Source: PeH17 sp964414925 (lineage in GTDB: Bacteria > Bacillota > Clostridia > Christensenellales > CAG-138). Taken from it: 56,190 bases of DNA. The notes under the pieces are model-generated. The model saw only the letters and a list, made by a program, of their open reading frames with translations. It did not search any database and was not told the DNA's origin. The DNA lies in contig CAYPXV010000001.1 in NCBI GenBank assembly GCA_964414925.1, positions 1-56,190 on the forward strand, written 5' to 3'. Of the stretch, positions 8,188-15,908 are shown piece after piece. Both the position numbers and the translations under genes were made by a program. The stretch's first letter is position 1. The number at the start of each line of letters is the position of its first letter.

Positions 8188-8625
8188 ATGAATACGAGAA
8201 TTTCAAAAGATGAGTATTATTTATCTATAGCGGCTGCCGTTGCAAGGCGTTCAACCTGTTTGCGCCGACAGTACGGTGCTGTCATCATAAAAAACGATGA
8301 AATAATTTCAACAGGATATAACGGTGCGGCAAGGGGAGAGCCCAATTGCTGCGACACGGGTGAATGTTGGAGAGAAGCTAACAATATTCCGCACGGAGAA
8401 CAATACGAAAAATGCGTTGCTGTTCATGCGGAACAAAACGCTATTATTTCGGCAGCAAGGCATGAAATGCTCGGAAGTGTTTTATACCTTGCGGGTTTTG
8501 ATGCGAACGGCGAGCTTGCCGCTCCGACGCCGTGCGCCATCTGTTCCCGTTTTATTAAAAACGCAGGCATTATCGAAGTCGTTACCAAGGGCGCAGACGG
8601 CACTGTCGAACGACATAAAGTTTGA
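8188..8625 (+). CDS. dCMP deaminase (ComEB-like)
   Basis: Zinc-dependent deoxycytidylate deaminase, 145 residues, making dUMP from dCMP for thymidylate synthesis. The zinc site is clear: HAEQNAI near residue 79 (His and catalytic Glu) and TPCAICSRF near 113 (two Cys). The extra Cys/His cluster typical of dCMP deaminases is also present (NCCDTGECWR). ATG 8188 has gagagg 8 bases upstream; ATG 8173 has no site. The next gene is thyX, which uses the dUMP, so the two form a functional pair. Confidence 0.88.
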   Translation: MNTRISKDEYYLSIAAAVARRSTCLRRQYGAVIIKNDEIISTGYNGAARGEPNCCDTGECWREANNIPHGEQYEKCVAVHAEQNAIISAARHEMLGSVLYLAGFDANGELAAPTPCAICSRFIKNAGIIEVVTKGADGTVERHKV

Positions 8626-8631
8626 AATTTC

Positions 8632-8665
8632 GTGAACTTTCTCGTGCAGGGACAGTTCACTTTTT
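8632..8665 (+). terminator. Possible rho-independent terminator before thyX
   Basis: GTGAACT (8632-8638) pairs with AGTTCAC (8654-8660), 15-base loop, then TTTTT. Short stem, so perhaps partial termination between the dCMP deaminase gene and thyX. Confidence 0.5.
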
Positions 8666-8682
8666 GCATAAACGGAGGATGA

Positions 8683-9306
8683 ATGAGATTAGTTAAACCA
8701 AGTTATGAGATATTGAACAGACCCGACGGAAACAAGGTACTTGAACATATAGAGCTGTGTGGCAGGGTTTGTTATAAATCCGAAGGAGGCATAGGCGACG
8801 GAAGTGCAGAACGCCTTATAAGACATATGCTGTCAAGGGGACACGAAAGTCCGATTGAACATTTCAGTGTGAGCGTTCGTATAATTTGCGATAGGGGTGT
8901 ATCCCATGAATGGGTTCGCCACAGAATTGCAAGCTACAGTCAGGAAAGCACACGCTATTGCAACTATTTTTCGGACAGATTCGGAAACGAACTTACATTT
9001 ATAGAACCGTATTTCGCCTCACCGGGAACGCAAATGTTCAAAATCTGGGAACAGACAATGGCGGATGCGGAGAAGAACTATTTTGAAATGCTGAAATGCG
9101 GAGCAAAACCCGAGGATGCACGAAGTGTTCTTCCAAACAGCCTGAAAACGGAATTGATTTGTACGATGAATTTAAGGGAATGGAGACATTTTTTCCGTCT
9201 GCGTTGCGCATCAAGCGCACACCCCGCAATGAGAGAAATTTCAATTCCGCTTCTTGAAGAATTTAAAAAAATGATACCCGTTATTTTTGACGATATTGAT
9301 TTCTGA
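8683..9306 (+). CDS. thyX: FAD-dependent thymidylate synthase ThyX
   Basis: Flavin-dependent thymidylate synthase, 207 residues, converting dUMP to dTMP with methylene-tetrahydrofolate and NADPH. The family signature RHR-x7-S is present (RHRIASYSQES near residue 79), with the upstream HESPIEHFSVSV and the C-terminal SLKTELICTMNLREWRHFFRLR. ThyX replaces classical ThyA in many anaerobes. An ATG with ggagg 5 bases upstream marks the start. The neighbouring dCMP deaminase supplies the substrate. Confidence 0.95.
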   Translation: MRLVKPSYEILNRPDGNKVLEHIELCGRVCYKSEGGIGDGSAERLIRHMLSRGHESPIEHFSVSVRIICDRGVSHEWVRHRIASYSQESTRYCNYFSDRFGNELTFIEPYFASPGTQMFKIWEQTMADAEKNYFEMLKCGAKPEDARSVLPNSLKTELICTMNLREWRHFFRLRCASSAHPAMREISIPLLEEFKKMIPVIFDDIDF

Positions 9307-9332
9307 CCTTCCGAGGTCGGAGAAAGGAGCAA

Positions 9333-10556
9333 ATGATGAAGCATAAAAAAGTGGTTGCAATGCTTCTTGCCGGAGGACAGGGTAGCCGACTGGGCGAACT
9401 TACCAAGACAATGGCTAAGCCTGCCGTTCCGTTCGGAGGAAAATACAGAATAATCGATTTTCCGCTTTCAAATTGCACAAATTCCGCTATCGATACGGTG
9501 GGTGTTCTTACGCAGTATGAACCTATGGAATTGAATGCCTATATCGGAACGGGACAGCCGTGGGATCTTGACAGAAATGACGGCGGTGTTTTCGTTTTGC
9601 CGCCGTATGTCAGCAGTTCAAGCGAACGTTGGTATTCGGGTACGGCTGATGCAATTTTCCAAAATATGGCTTTTATAGAAAGGTACGAGCCGAATTATGT
9701 TCTGATTCTTTCAGGCGACCATATCTATAAAATGGATTATTCGAAAATGCTTGCGTTCCATGAACAAAAAAATGCCGATGCCACAATCGCCGTGCTAACC
9801 GTGCCGATGGAGGAAGCGTCTAGGTTCGGCATAATGAATATCGATGAGGACAGGTTCATAACAGGATTCGAGGAAAAACCCGCACACCCAAAGAGCGATC
9901 AGGCGTCAATGGGCATTTACATCTTCAATTGGCAGGTACTGCGAGATTACCTTATTCTCGATTCCAAGCTTTCATCATCTGCGCATGACTTCGGTAAAAA
10001 CGTTATCCCCGCAATGCTGAACGACGGAAAGAAAATGACTGCATGGGGCTTTGACGGATACTGGAAGGATGTTGGTACGATTCAAAGCCTATATGAGGCG
10101 AATATGGATTTGTTAGGTTCATCCCCACGCTTTAATCTTTACGACAAGGAATGGAGAATTTATTCTAAAAGTACCGTCATGCCCCCGCACTTTATCGGAA
10201 GTGACGCACAGGTGCTTAACAGCATAGTAAACGAGGGTTGCGCCGTGGACGGTAACGTCAATCATAGCTTGCTCTATTCGGGTGTCACTGTTAAGGAGGG
10301 AGCTGTCATCGAAGATTCCATAATCATGCCCAATGCCGTGATTGAAAGCGGAGCTACGGTTAAACATTCCATCGTCGGTGAAGGTGCTATTGTTATGAAA
10401 AATGCTGTAATCGGCTGTGAACCCGAGGACGGTGAGGTCTATGATACCAAGCTTACCGGTGATATTGCCTTGATTGCAAGCTCGATTGTTATCCCCGAAG
10501 GAACTCATGTTCCGAAAGGTAAGGTCATTGAAGGGAGAAGAACCTATGTCAAATGA
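9333..10556 (+). CDS. glgC: Glucose-1-phosphate adenylyltransferase
   Basis: ADP-glucose pyrophosphorylase, 407 residues, making ADP-glucose from ATP and glucose-1-phosphate for glycogen synthesis. The nucleotide-binding loop is LAGGQGSRLGELT (about residues 12-24), followed by KPAVPFGGKYRIIDFPLSN. The C-terminal third is a left-handed beta-helix of hexapeptide repeats (GVTVKEGAVIEDSIIMPNAV). ATG 9333 or 9336 follows aaggag. It overlaps glgD by 11 bases. GlgC is the catalytic subunit of the Firmicutes GlgCD enzyme. Confidence 0.95.
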   Translation: MMKHKKVVAMLLAGGQGSRLGELTKTMAKPAVPFGGKYRIIDFPLSNCTNSAIDTVGVLTQYEPMELNAYIGTGQPWDLDRNDGGVFVLPPYVSSSSERWYSGTADAIFQNMAFIERYEPNYVLILSGDHIYKMDYSKMLAFHEQKNADATIAVLTVPMEEASRFGIMNIDEDRFITGFEEKPAHPKSDQASMGIYIFNWQVLRDYLILDSKLSSSAHDFGKNVIPAMLNDGKKMTAWGFDGYWKDVGTIQSLYEANMDLLGSSPRFNLYDKEWRIYSKSTVMPPHFIGSDAQVLNSIVNEGCAVDGNVNHSLLYSGVTVKEGAVIEDSIIMPNAVIESGATVKHSIVGEGAIVMKNAVIGCEPEDGEVYDTKLTGDIALIASSIVIPEGTHVPKGKVIEGRRTYVK

Positions 10557-11673
10557 TATGTTCGGTCTGATTTATACAGGCGAAGCATCGCCGAGAATGA
10601 GGGAACTTACAACTTCACGCTCCATCGCCGCAGTTCCTTTCGGCGGCAGATACAGAGTTATCGATTTCCTGTTGTCAAATATGGTAAATTCGGGTATTAC
10701 CAATGTCGGCATAATTACCCAGAGAAACTACCATTCGCTCATGGATCACCTCGGCAGCGGCAAGGAATGGGATCTTCACAGAAAGCGTGACGGATTGTTC
10801 ATTCTTCCCCCGTTTTTGACCAAGGACAATTCAGGTGTCTACAGAGGTACGGTCGATGCGATTCGTTCCGTTTTGGGTTATATCCGCCGTTCATCTCAGA
10901 AATATGTACTCTTGACAGGAAGTCATACTCTTTATAATACCTGCTACGAGGAAATGCTTAAACAGCATATTCGTACTAATGCCGATATAACCATTATGTG
11001 CAACCGTGAACCGATTAACAATGATGCAGAACCGTTTGACGAGTTGAGACTTTCAATCGATGAATCCGACTGTTCCGTTCAGGATATGTATCTGAACTAC
11101 AGGCACTGTTCGCAGCAGTATCGAGGCTGTGATGCATACCTTATGGAAAAGACTTTGCTTGAGTCCCTTGTGGAACAGGCAGCGTCCCACGGTGAGTATG
11201 ATTTTATGCGTGATATACTTATCAAAAATGCTGATTCGCTGAAAATGTTTGCATGGAAATATAAAGGTTATGTGGCAAGACTCGATTCCATAGAGGACTT
11301 TTTCGCTCACAACCTGGCAATACTGGACGATAATGTAAGGGCTGACCTGTTTAACGGCGAAACTCCCATTTATACCAAAGTTAAAGACGAAGTTCCCGCT
11401 AAGTACATAGGATCCGGTCGTGCAAAACATTCCGTCGTTGCAGACGGATGTATAATCGAAGGCAAAGTCGAAAATTCAGTCCTGTTCAGAGGTGTACATG
11501 TGGCTGAAAATGCCGTGGTTAAAAATTCCGTGGTCATGCAGGGCTGTTATATAGGTAACGGAAGCAATGTTTCATGCGTGATTATGGATAAGGGCTGCCG
11601 TATAAACGACTGTCGCAATATCTCCGGTTTTTCAACCTATCCTCTGGTAGTAAGAAAAGGAACAACAATGTAA
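10546..11673 (+). CDS. glgD: Glucose-1-phosphate adenylyltransferase subunit GlgD
   Basis: Non-catalytic partner of GlgC, 375 residues. The N-terminus FGLIYTGEASPRMRELTTSR lacks the GGxGxRL loop seen in GlgC, as is usual for GlgD, but the fold continues with VPFGGRYRVIDFLLSNMVNS and a C-terminal beta-helix. In Bacillales and Clostridia GlgD raises GlgC activity in a mixed complex. ATG 10546 was chosen for its gaaggga site and family length; an upstream extension to 10474 would only shadow glgC. Followed by a strong terminator. Confidence 0.95.
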   Translation: MSNDMFGLIYTGEASPRMRELTTSRSIAAVPFGGRYRVIDFLLSNMVNSGITNVGIITQRNYHSLMDHLGSGKEWDLHRKRDGLFILPPFLTKDNSGVYRGTVDAIRSVLGYIRRSSQKYVLLTGSHTLYNTCYEEMLKQHIRTNADITIMCNREPINNDAEPFDELRLSIDESDCSVQDMYLNYRHCSQQYRGCDAYLMEKTLLESLVEQAASHGEYDFMRDILIKNADSLKMFAWKYKGYVARLDSIEDFFAHNLAILDDNVRADLFNGETPIYTKVKDEVPAKYIGSGRAKHSVVADGCIIEGKVENSVLFRGVHVAENAVVKNSVVMQGCYIGNGSNVSCVIMDKGCRINDCRNISGFSTYPLVVRKGTTM

Positions 11674-11685
11674 AAGTTTATTTAT

Positions 11686-11721
11686 AAATTCCCTCTGCCT
11701 TTTCGGGCAAAGGGAATTTTT
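11686..11721 (+). terminator. Rho-independent terminator of glgCD
   Basis: aaattccct-c-tgcc pairs with gggca-a-agggaattt, then TT. Long, nearly perfect stem ending the glgCD transcript, in a gap before a convergent minus-strand gene. Confidence 0.8.
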
Positions 11722-11785
11722 CTATGCACTGTGAAAATAATTCAAAATTGTAATTTATCGTCGATTAAGAAATTGCACATCAAAT

Positions 11786-13321
11786 CTATTTTCGCTTCAA
11801 TTTTAAGACTACATCTCCGTTTTCCGCTATGGTCATTTGCATGGTCTTTAGATACTTGTCCATAAACTGATTTCTCTCGGCAGGACTCATCTTAATTCTG
11901 GTAGTCCTTAAAGCTTCATCAAACATATCGTTTATGTTAAGTTTGACGGTTTGATCGATGTAACGGTGTATTTCCTTAAACAATGCACCGACTTTAATAT
12001 CCTCCGAATTTCCTGAATAGAAATCATCGATGTAGCAACAGAAAATGCCGGCGTTTATAATTGCGTTTTTCAAATCGGGTCCGCATTTCTCACGTTCTAT
12101 CATGACAAGAAAACGAGCATCGGGCAGCGATGAAATCAGTCCCCAATAATCGGAGTCGCTGGATACCAAAATGAAAGAGTCCACATTGTTTCTGTAGTGT
12201 TCGCGGCAAGCACGGGCAATCAACATGACATCAACAAGGGATTTATCCTGCTTTACCCTCTCCGTCATTAAATGCTCTACAGGGATATTTGTGAAATTGT
12301 CCAGAATACGCCAGGCGGAGGCACTGTGTACATCGTCGAAAAGAAGAATGGATGAAATTTTCTGGGTGTATTGATAGTCAAGATTCTTGAGCGTTGAACA
12401 GAGCTTGTACGGGTCTGAGTTTTCACAGTCCACCGCAACAACAACCTTATCACTGTTCTCAATAAATTCATAAATATTGCCTTTGATATAGCTGCCCGCA
12501 TCGGAAACCTTGCTGTGTTCGGTGAAGGATTCTCCGTTCATTTCATATAGCAATGTTACAAACTTTTTATCGTTATACAAGAGGTTACCGACATCACCGG
12601 GTTTCCAATTTATGTACATCTTGTAAGGATAAAATGACTTGTGCGAATAATAAATATCTGCGGCAATTTTAGTTCCTTCCTCTTTAATTCCGTTCGGCAT
12701 GATGAAAAGATCCTTCACATACTGCCAATTCAGCCAGAGAGGGAAAAACTTTTTGCAATTATTGATTCTATCCGAAATCAGTTTGTTGATTTCGATAATA
12801 TGGTGACTTAACTTTGTGCTGGATTTTTTGATGAAGTTGATTCCGTCCGCATTGAGTTGGTCAAGGCTTTCCTGCGGTACGTATTCGGCAAAACTGCTGA
12901 TAATAAGGTAACTGGACCTTATTGCGTCATTTATGTTTTTGAAGTTACGCTCTATCGACGTTCGCACTATACAAAGATTACGAATTATTCGTGCATTCTT
13001 ATCTTGATCAAGCTCGTTATAAATCTCTATCTTAGGTGATTCATGCTCATTTTCGAAAACATGCTTCGAAACACCGATTAAATATGCAACCTTCGAGACT
13101 ATCTCGTAGGTGCTGTCCTTGTACGCTATACGATCTTTAATAGATTCGACTGTTTCGCCGTCTGCCGTTTCATCGTCGGATTCACTCATTTCATCGAACG
13201 TGTCGTTGGCATCATCACTGTCATCGATAATTATTCCTTCGACCGTGATTTCAATGGGCGATTCGGTCGTTTCATCGGTTATTTCTTTTTCAATTGTTAC
13301 AGAATCTTCAAGAATGTTCAT
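11786..13321 (-). CDS. NYN (PIN-like) domain protein
   Basis: A 511-residue protein with an NYN/LabA-like nuclease domain at about residues 290-425, a fold of metal-dependent RNases. Acidic residues expected at the active site are visible in VVVAVDCENSD (near 296), KSLVDVMLIARACREHY (near 355) and LVSSDSDYWGL (near 385). The first 70 residues are acidic and low-complexity (DDSDDANDTFDEMSESDDET). The middle is helical and unrecognised. ATG 13321 has an aaggag site. The gene has its own promoter about 190 bases upstream and a leader ORF that overlaps its start. RNA cleavage is inferred from the fold; the target is unknown. Confidence 0.78.
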   Translation of the reverse strand: MNILEDSVTIEKEITDETTESPIEITVEGIIIDDSDDANDTFDEMSESDDETADGETVESIKDRIAYKDSTYEIVSKVAYLIGVSKHVFENEHESPKIEIYNELDQDKNARIIRNLCIVRTSIERNFKNINDAIRSSYLIISSFAEYVPQESLDQLNADGINFIKKSSTKLSHHIIEINKLISDRINNCKKFFPLWLNWQYVKDLFIMPNGIKEEGTKIAADIYYSHKSFYPYKMYINWKPGDVGNLLYNDKKFVTLLYEMNGESFTEHSKVSDAGSYIKGNIYEFIENSDKVVVAVDCENSDPYKLCSTLKNLDYQYTQKISSILLFDDVHSASAWRILDNFTNIPVEHLMTERVKQDKSLVDVMLIARACREHYRNNVDSFILVSSDSDYWGLISSLPDARFLVMIEREKCGPDLKNAIINAGIFCCYIDDFYSGNSEDIKVGALFKEIHRYIDQTVKLNINDMFDEALRTTRIKMSPAERNQFMDKYLKTMQMTIAENGDVVLKLKRK

Positions 13322-13418
13322 ATATACTCCTTCCTGCGCAGATGGGTGGCGTCTTTGCACGCCAAGATTGGTTCATCAAGTTGATTTTCCTTAGCTTGTC
13401 TTGTAATTTTTTTATCAT
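13308..13418 (-). CDS. Leader ORF (36 residues) overlapping NYN gene start
   Basis: Small ORF in the leader of the NYN gene. It has a strong ribosome site (aaaggag, 6 bases before ATG 13418), a basic N-terminus MIKKLQDKLRKINLMNQSWR, and ends at 13308, 14 bases past the first base of the NYN start codon. The overlap suggests translational coupling or attenuation. A small hairpin (ggcgt/acgcc) lies inside it. No family recognised. Confidence 0.5.
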   Translation of the reverse strand: MIKKLQDKLRKINLMNQSWRAKTPPICAGRSIYEHS

Positions 13419-13520
13419 GCTTGCTCCTTTCAAAATATTTCTTCGGAAAACCGAATAATTTTTCACGGTTTATTCCCATAAAAAACACTTGTTTTATTCG
13501 CTTATAGCGTTTATTGACTT

Positions 13521-13549
13521 ATTATACGCCTAAAACTCTCTTTTTTCAA
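13521..13549 (-). promoter_or_regulatory. Sigma-A promoter of NYN gene
   Basis: On the minus strand TTGAAA (13544-13549), 17-base spacer, TATAAT (13521-13526). Predicts a leader of about 190 bases before the NYN start, containing the 36-residue ORF. Confidence 0.75.
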
Positions 13550-13558
13550 TATGAATAC

Positions 13559-13747
13559 ATGAAATTTGTTAAAATTCCTAATTTAAACATAAAGATTACG
13601 ACTGTTCGTCTATTACCATTGCGGAATATTGCCGCAGCAATTAAAGAAGGAAATGGTTTTATTCCGAAACTCGTTGACAAATTTCCGAAAGAAGCTGATA
13701 AACTTCCGAAATTCATCGGTAAAATTCCAAAAACACGAGGCATTTGA
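13559..13747 (+). repeat. 21-nt period repeat array (Lys-Pro heptads)
   Basis: Positions about 13660-13740 hold imperfect 21-base units. Read on the plus strand they give heptads KLVDKFP, KEADKLP, KFIGKIP and a partial KTRGI; on the minus strand FGxLxxS-type units. The plus frame is open for 62 codons from ATG 13559 and the minus frame for 65, but neither has a ribosome site. Similar heptad arrays occur as intergenic sequence in gut anaerobes, so this is listed as a repeat rather than a gene. Confidence 0.5.
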
Positions 13748-13772
13748 TTTGCCTCTTTCTCTTTTTTTAATC

Positions 13773-13816
13773 AATAAAAATCAAGACTTCGGCATGTAAT
13801 TTCATACCGAAGTCTT
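13773..13816 (-). terminator. Rho-independent terminator of DUF1858 gene
   Basis: A 14-base stem (aagacttcggcatg with its complement, one G-U pair), 6-base loop, then a T-rich tail on the minus strand. It ends the pyrG-DUF1858 side of the minus-strand transcripts. Confidence 0.75.
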
Positions 13817-13830
13817 TACATTTAAGCTGA

Positions 13831-14031
13831 TTATTTGGTTGCGAGGAAATTGTTTATTTCGGCAACGAGAGCATCGCAGTCGATTCCGTGAACGCTGCAA
13901 GCCTGCTCAAGGTTTTCGCCGCTTGCCATAACGCAGCCGAGGCAGTGCATACCGCTTGCCATAAGGATAGCGGCAATTTCGTTATCGGTGTTAAGGATTT
14001 CATCGATAGTCATTTTTTTGTTGATTTCCAT
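13831..14031 (-). CDS. DUF1858 redox-disulfide domain protein
   Basis: A 66-residue protein consisting of a DUF1858 domain, also found at the N-terminus of ScdA and beside hybrid-cluster (prismane) proteins. The MASGMHCLGCVMASGENLEQ motif (about residues 25-44) contains a CxxC pair expected to be redox-active or iron-related. Function unproven; nitrosative or oxidative stress repair is the usual suggestion. ATG 14031 has an aaggag site. It lies 60 bases downstream of pyrG on the same strand and ends at a strong terminator. Confidence 0.82.
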   Translation of the reverse strand: MEINKKMTIDEILNTDNEIAAILMASGMHCLGCVMASGENLEQACSVHGIDCDALVAEINNFLATK

Positions 14032-14091
14032 AATAAATACTCCTTGGTAATTTTATTTTAAAGGGAAAGAACCCTCAAATAGCATTTGTAA

Positions 14092-15702
14092 TCAGTTTGC
14101 TTTGTATTCCAAAGCAGCCTTAATGAATCCCTTGAAAATGGGATGAGCATGGTCGGGACGGGATTTAAGCTCGGGATGGAACTGGACACCCATGAAGAAG
14201 GGATGTGAAGGCAGTTCGACTATCTCGGCTAAACCGCGGCGGGGATTCCAACCGGTGAACGCCATGCCTGCGGATTCGAAGTCTTTAACGAAGTCATTGT
14301 TAAATTCGTAACGATGACGGTGACGCTCGTGAACCTCCTGCTGTTCATAAAGCTTTTCGGCAAGACTGCCGGGTGTAAGACGACAGGTGTAGCTTCCAAG
14401 ACGCAGTGTTCCGCCTATGCGGTCAAGGTTGTTGACTTGATCTTCCATCAAATTGATAACGGGGTGTTTCGTATTGAAATTAACCTCCGTGGAGTGAGCG
14501 TCATCCCAGCCGAGCATATGGCGGGCAAATTCGATAACCGCAATTTGCATACCGAGACAGATGCCGAAGTAGGGGATATTATGCTCTCTTGCATAGCGAG
14601 AGGCGATCATCATACCTTCAAGACCACGTTCACCGAAACCGCCGGGAACAAGAATACCGTCAATGTTGGCAAAGATTTCGTTGGGGTTGCCCTTTTCCAC
14701 ATCTTCTGCGGCAATCCACTGAATGTGAACTCTTGAATCGTTTGCGATACCGCTGTGTCTCAATGCTTCCGCAATGGATAAATATGCGTCGTGAAGTTCA
14801 ATATATTTACCGACGAGCGCAATGGTACATTCACGGGAAGGTTCGATATCGCTTTCAACCATGGCACGCCATGCAGCCAAATCGGGCTGACGCTGTTCAA
14901 GACCGAGTACATTCAAAACGACTCTGCAAAGTCCGCCTGCTTCGAGCATGAGAGGTACTTCGTATAAAGAACGTGCGTTGAGGTTTTCGATTACATTCTC
15001 CTCGGGTACGTTGCAGAAAAGACCTATCTTTGAACGAATGCTTCTGTCAAGCGGATAATCGCTGCGGCAGACTATTACATCGGGCTGAATACCGATGCTT
15101 TGAAGTTCTTTGACCGAATGTTGAGTGGGCTTTGTTTTAAGTTCGCCCGAAGCGGTCAGGTAGGGAATAAGAGTAACATGAATAAAACAGCATTGGTGCA
15201 TGCCAAGCTGCGTTTTAAGCTGGCGGATTGACTCCAAGAAGGGTTGGGACTCGATATCACCGACAGTGCCGCCGATTTCGACTATCATAATATCGGGTGT
15301 AAGTTTTTGAATGGCTTTGCGAATGCGCAGCTTGATTTCATCCGTTATATGCGGAATAACCTGAACAGTGCCACCTTGATAGCCACCTTTGCGCTCACGC
15401 TCCAATACGGCAGAGTAAATCTGTCCCGTGGTGGTATTGTTGAGTCGGGTCAAGTCTTCATTGATAAAACGCTCGTAATGTCCGATATCAAGGTCTGTTT
15501 CGGCACCGTCATCGGTAACGAAAACTTCGCCGTGCTGATAAGGATTCATAGTACCCGGGTCAACGTTAAGGTAGGGATCGAGCTTCATAATCGAAACGCT
15601 GTAGCCTCTTGCCTTTAAAAGTCTGCCCAGTGCAGCGGCGGTAATGCCCTTGCCAAGAGAGGAAACAACGCCTCCCGTTACAAAAATGAGTTTTGTATCC
15701 AT
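14092..15702 (-). CDS. pyrG: CTP synthase
   Basis: CTP synthase, 536 residues, the normal length, making CTP from UTP, ATP and glutamine. The N-terminal amidoligase domain starts FVTGGVVSSLGKGITAAALG, with DPYLNVDPGTMNPYQHGEVF and DLDIGHYERF. The C-terminal class I glutamine amidotransferase has PGGFGERG, the nucleophile FGICLGMQ (near residue 380) and FHPELKSRP. The start ATG 15702 has gaaagg upstream and a promoter at 15750-15778. No pyrimidine attenuator is evident. Confidence 0.96.
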   Translation of the reverse strand: MDTKLIFVTGGVVSSLGKGITAAALGRLLKARGYSVSIMKLDPYLNVDPGTMNPYQHGEVFVTDDGAETDLDIGHYERFINEDLTRLNNTTTGQIYSAVLERERKGGYQGGTVQVIPHITDEIKLRIRKAIQKLTPDIMIVEIGGTVGDIESQPFLESIRQLKTQLGMHQCCFIHVTLIPYLTASGELKTKPTQHSVKELQSIGIQPDVIVCRSDYPLDRSIRSKIGLFCNVPEENVIENLNARSLYEVPLMLEAGGLCRVVLNVLGLEQRQPDLAAWRAMVESDIEPSRECTIALVGKYIELHDAYLSIAEALRHSGIANDSRVHIQWIAAEDVEKGNPNEIFANIDGILVPGGFGERGLEGMMIASRYAREHNIPYFGICLGMQIAVIEFARHMLGWDDAHSTEVNFNTKHPVINLMEDQVNNLDRIGGTLRLGSYTCRLTPGSLAEKLYEQQEVHERHRHRYEFNNDFVKDFESAGMAFTGWNPRRGLAEIVELPSHPFFMGVQFHPELKSRPDHAHPIFKGFIKAALEYKAN

Positions 15703-15749
15703 CGAATTATTCCTTTCAAAAGTGTCGATGAGTGCGGATAACCACTATC

Positions 15750-15778
15750 ATTATAAACCATTCCGCCAATCTTTTAAA
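15750..15778 (-). promoter_or_regulatory. Sigma-A promoter of pyrG
   Basis: On the minus strand TTTAAA (15773-15778), 17-base spacer, TATAAT (15750-15755), 48 bases before the pyrG start. Confidence 0.65.
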
Positions 15779-15847
15779 CCCTAAAATCAGAATTATTTCG
15801 ATATAATTTTTTGTGGGCGCATAAAGTCATTTATTTTTTATGCACGG

Positions 15848-15856
15848 CATACGCTT
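15848..15856 (+). promoter_or_regulatory. Possible SigE -10 element of SipL-like gene
   Basis: CATACGCTT differs by one base from the SigE -10 consensus CATACANTT and lies about 53 bases before the ATG at 15909. The -35 match is weak. SigE control would suit a mother-cell coat protein, but this rests on family knowledge. Confidence 0.3.
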
Positions 15857-15908
15857 TACAAGTAACTGTTATATCGGTAAGTACACAGTTGCCGAAAGGA
15901 TTGATAAT

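Noticed and set aside
13546..13743. 65-residue minus-strand ORF in the 21-nt repeat array
   Set aside because: Open only because a 21-base repeat without stops leaves several frames open; no ribosome site and it overlaps the NYN promoter.
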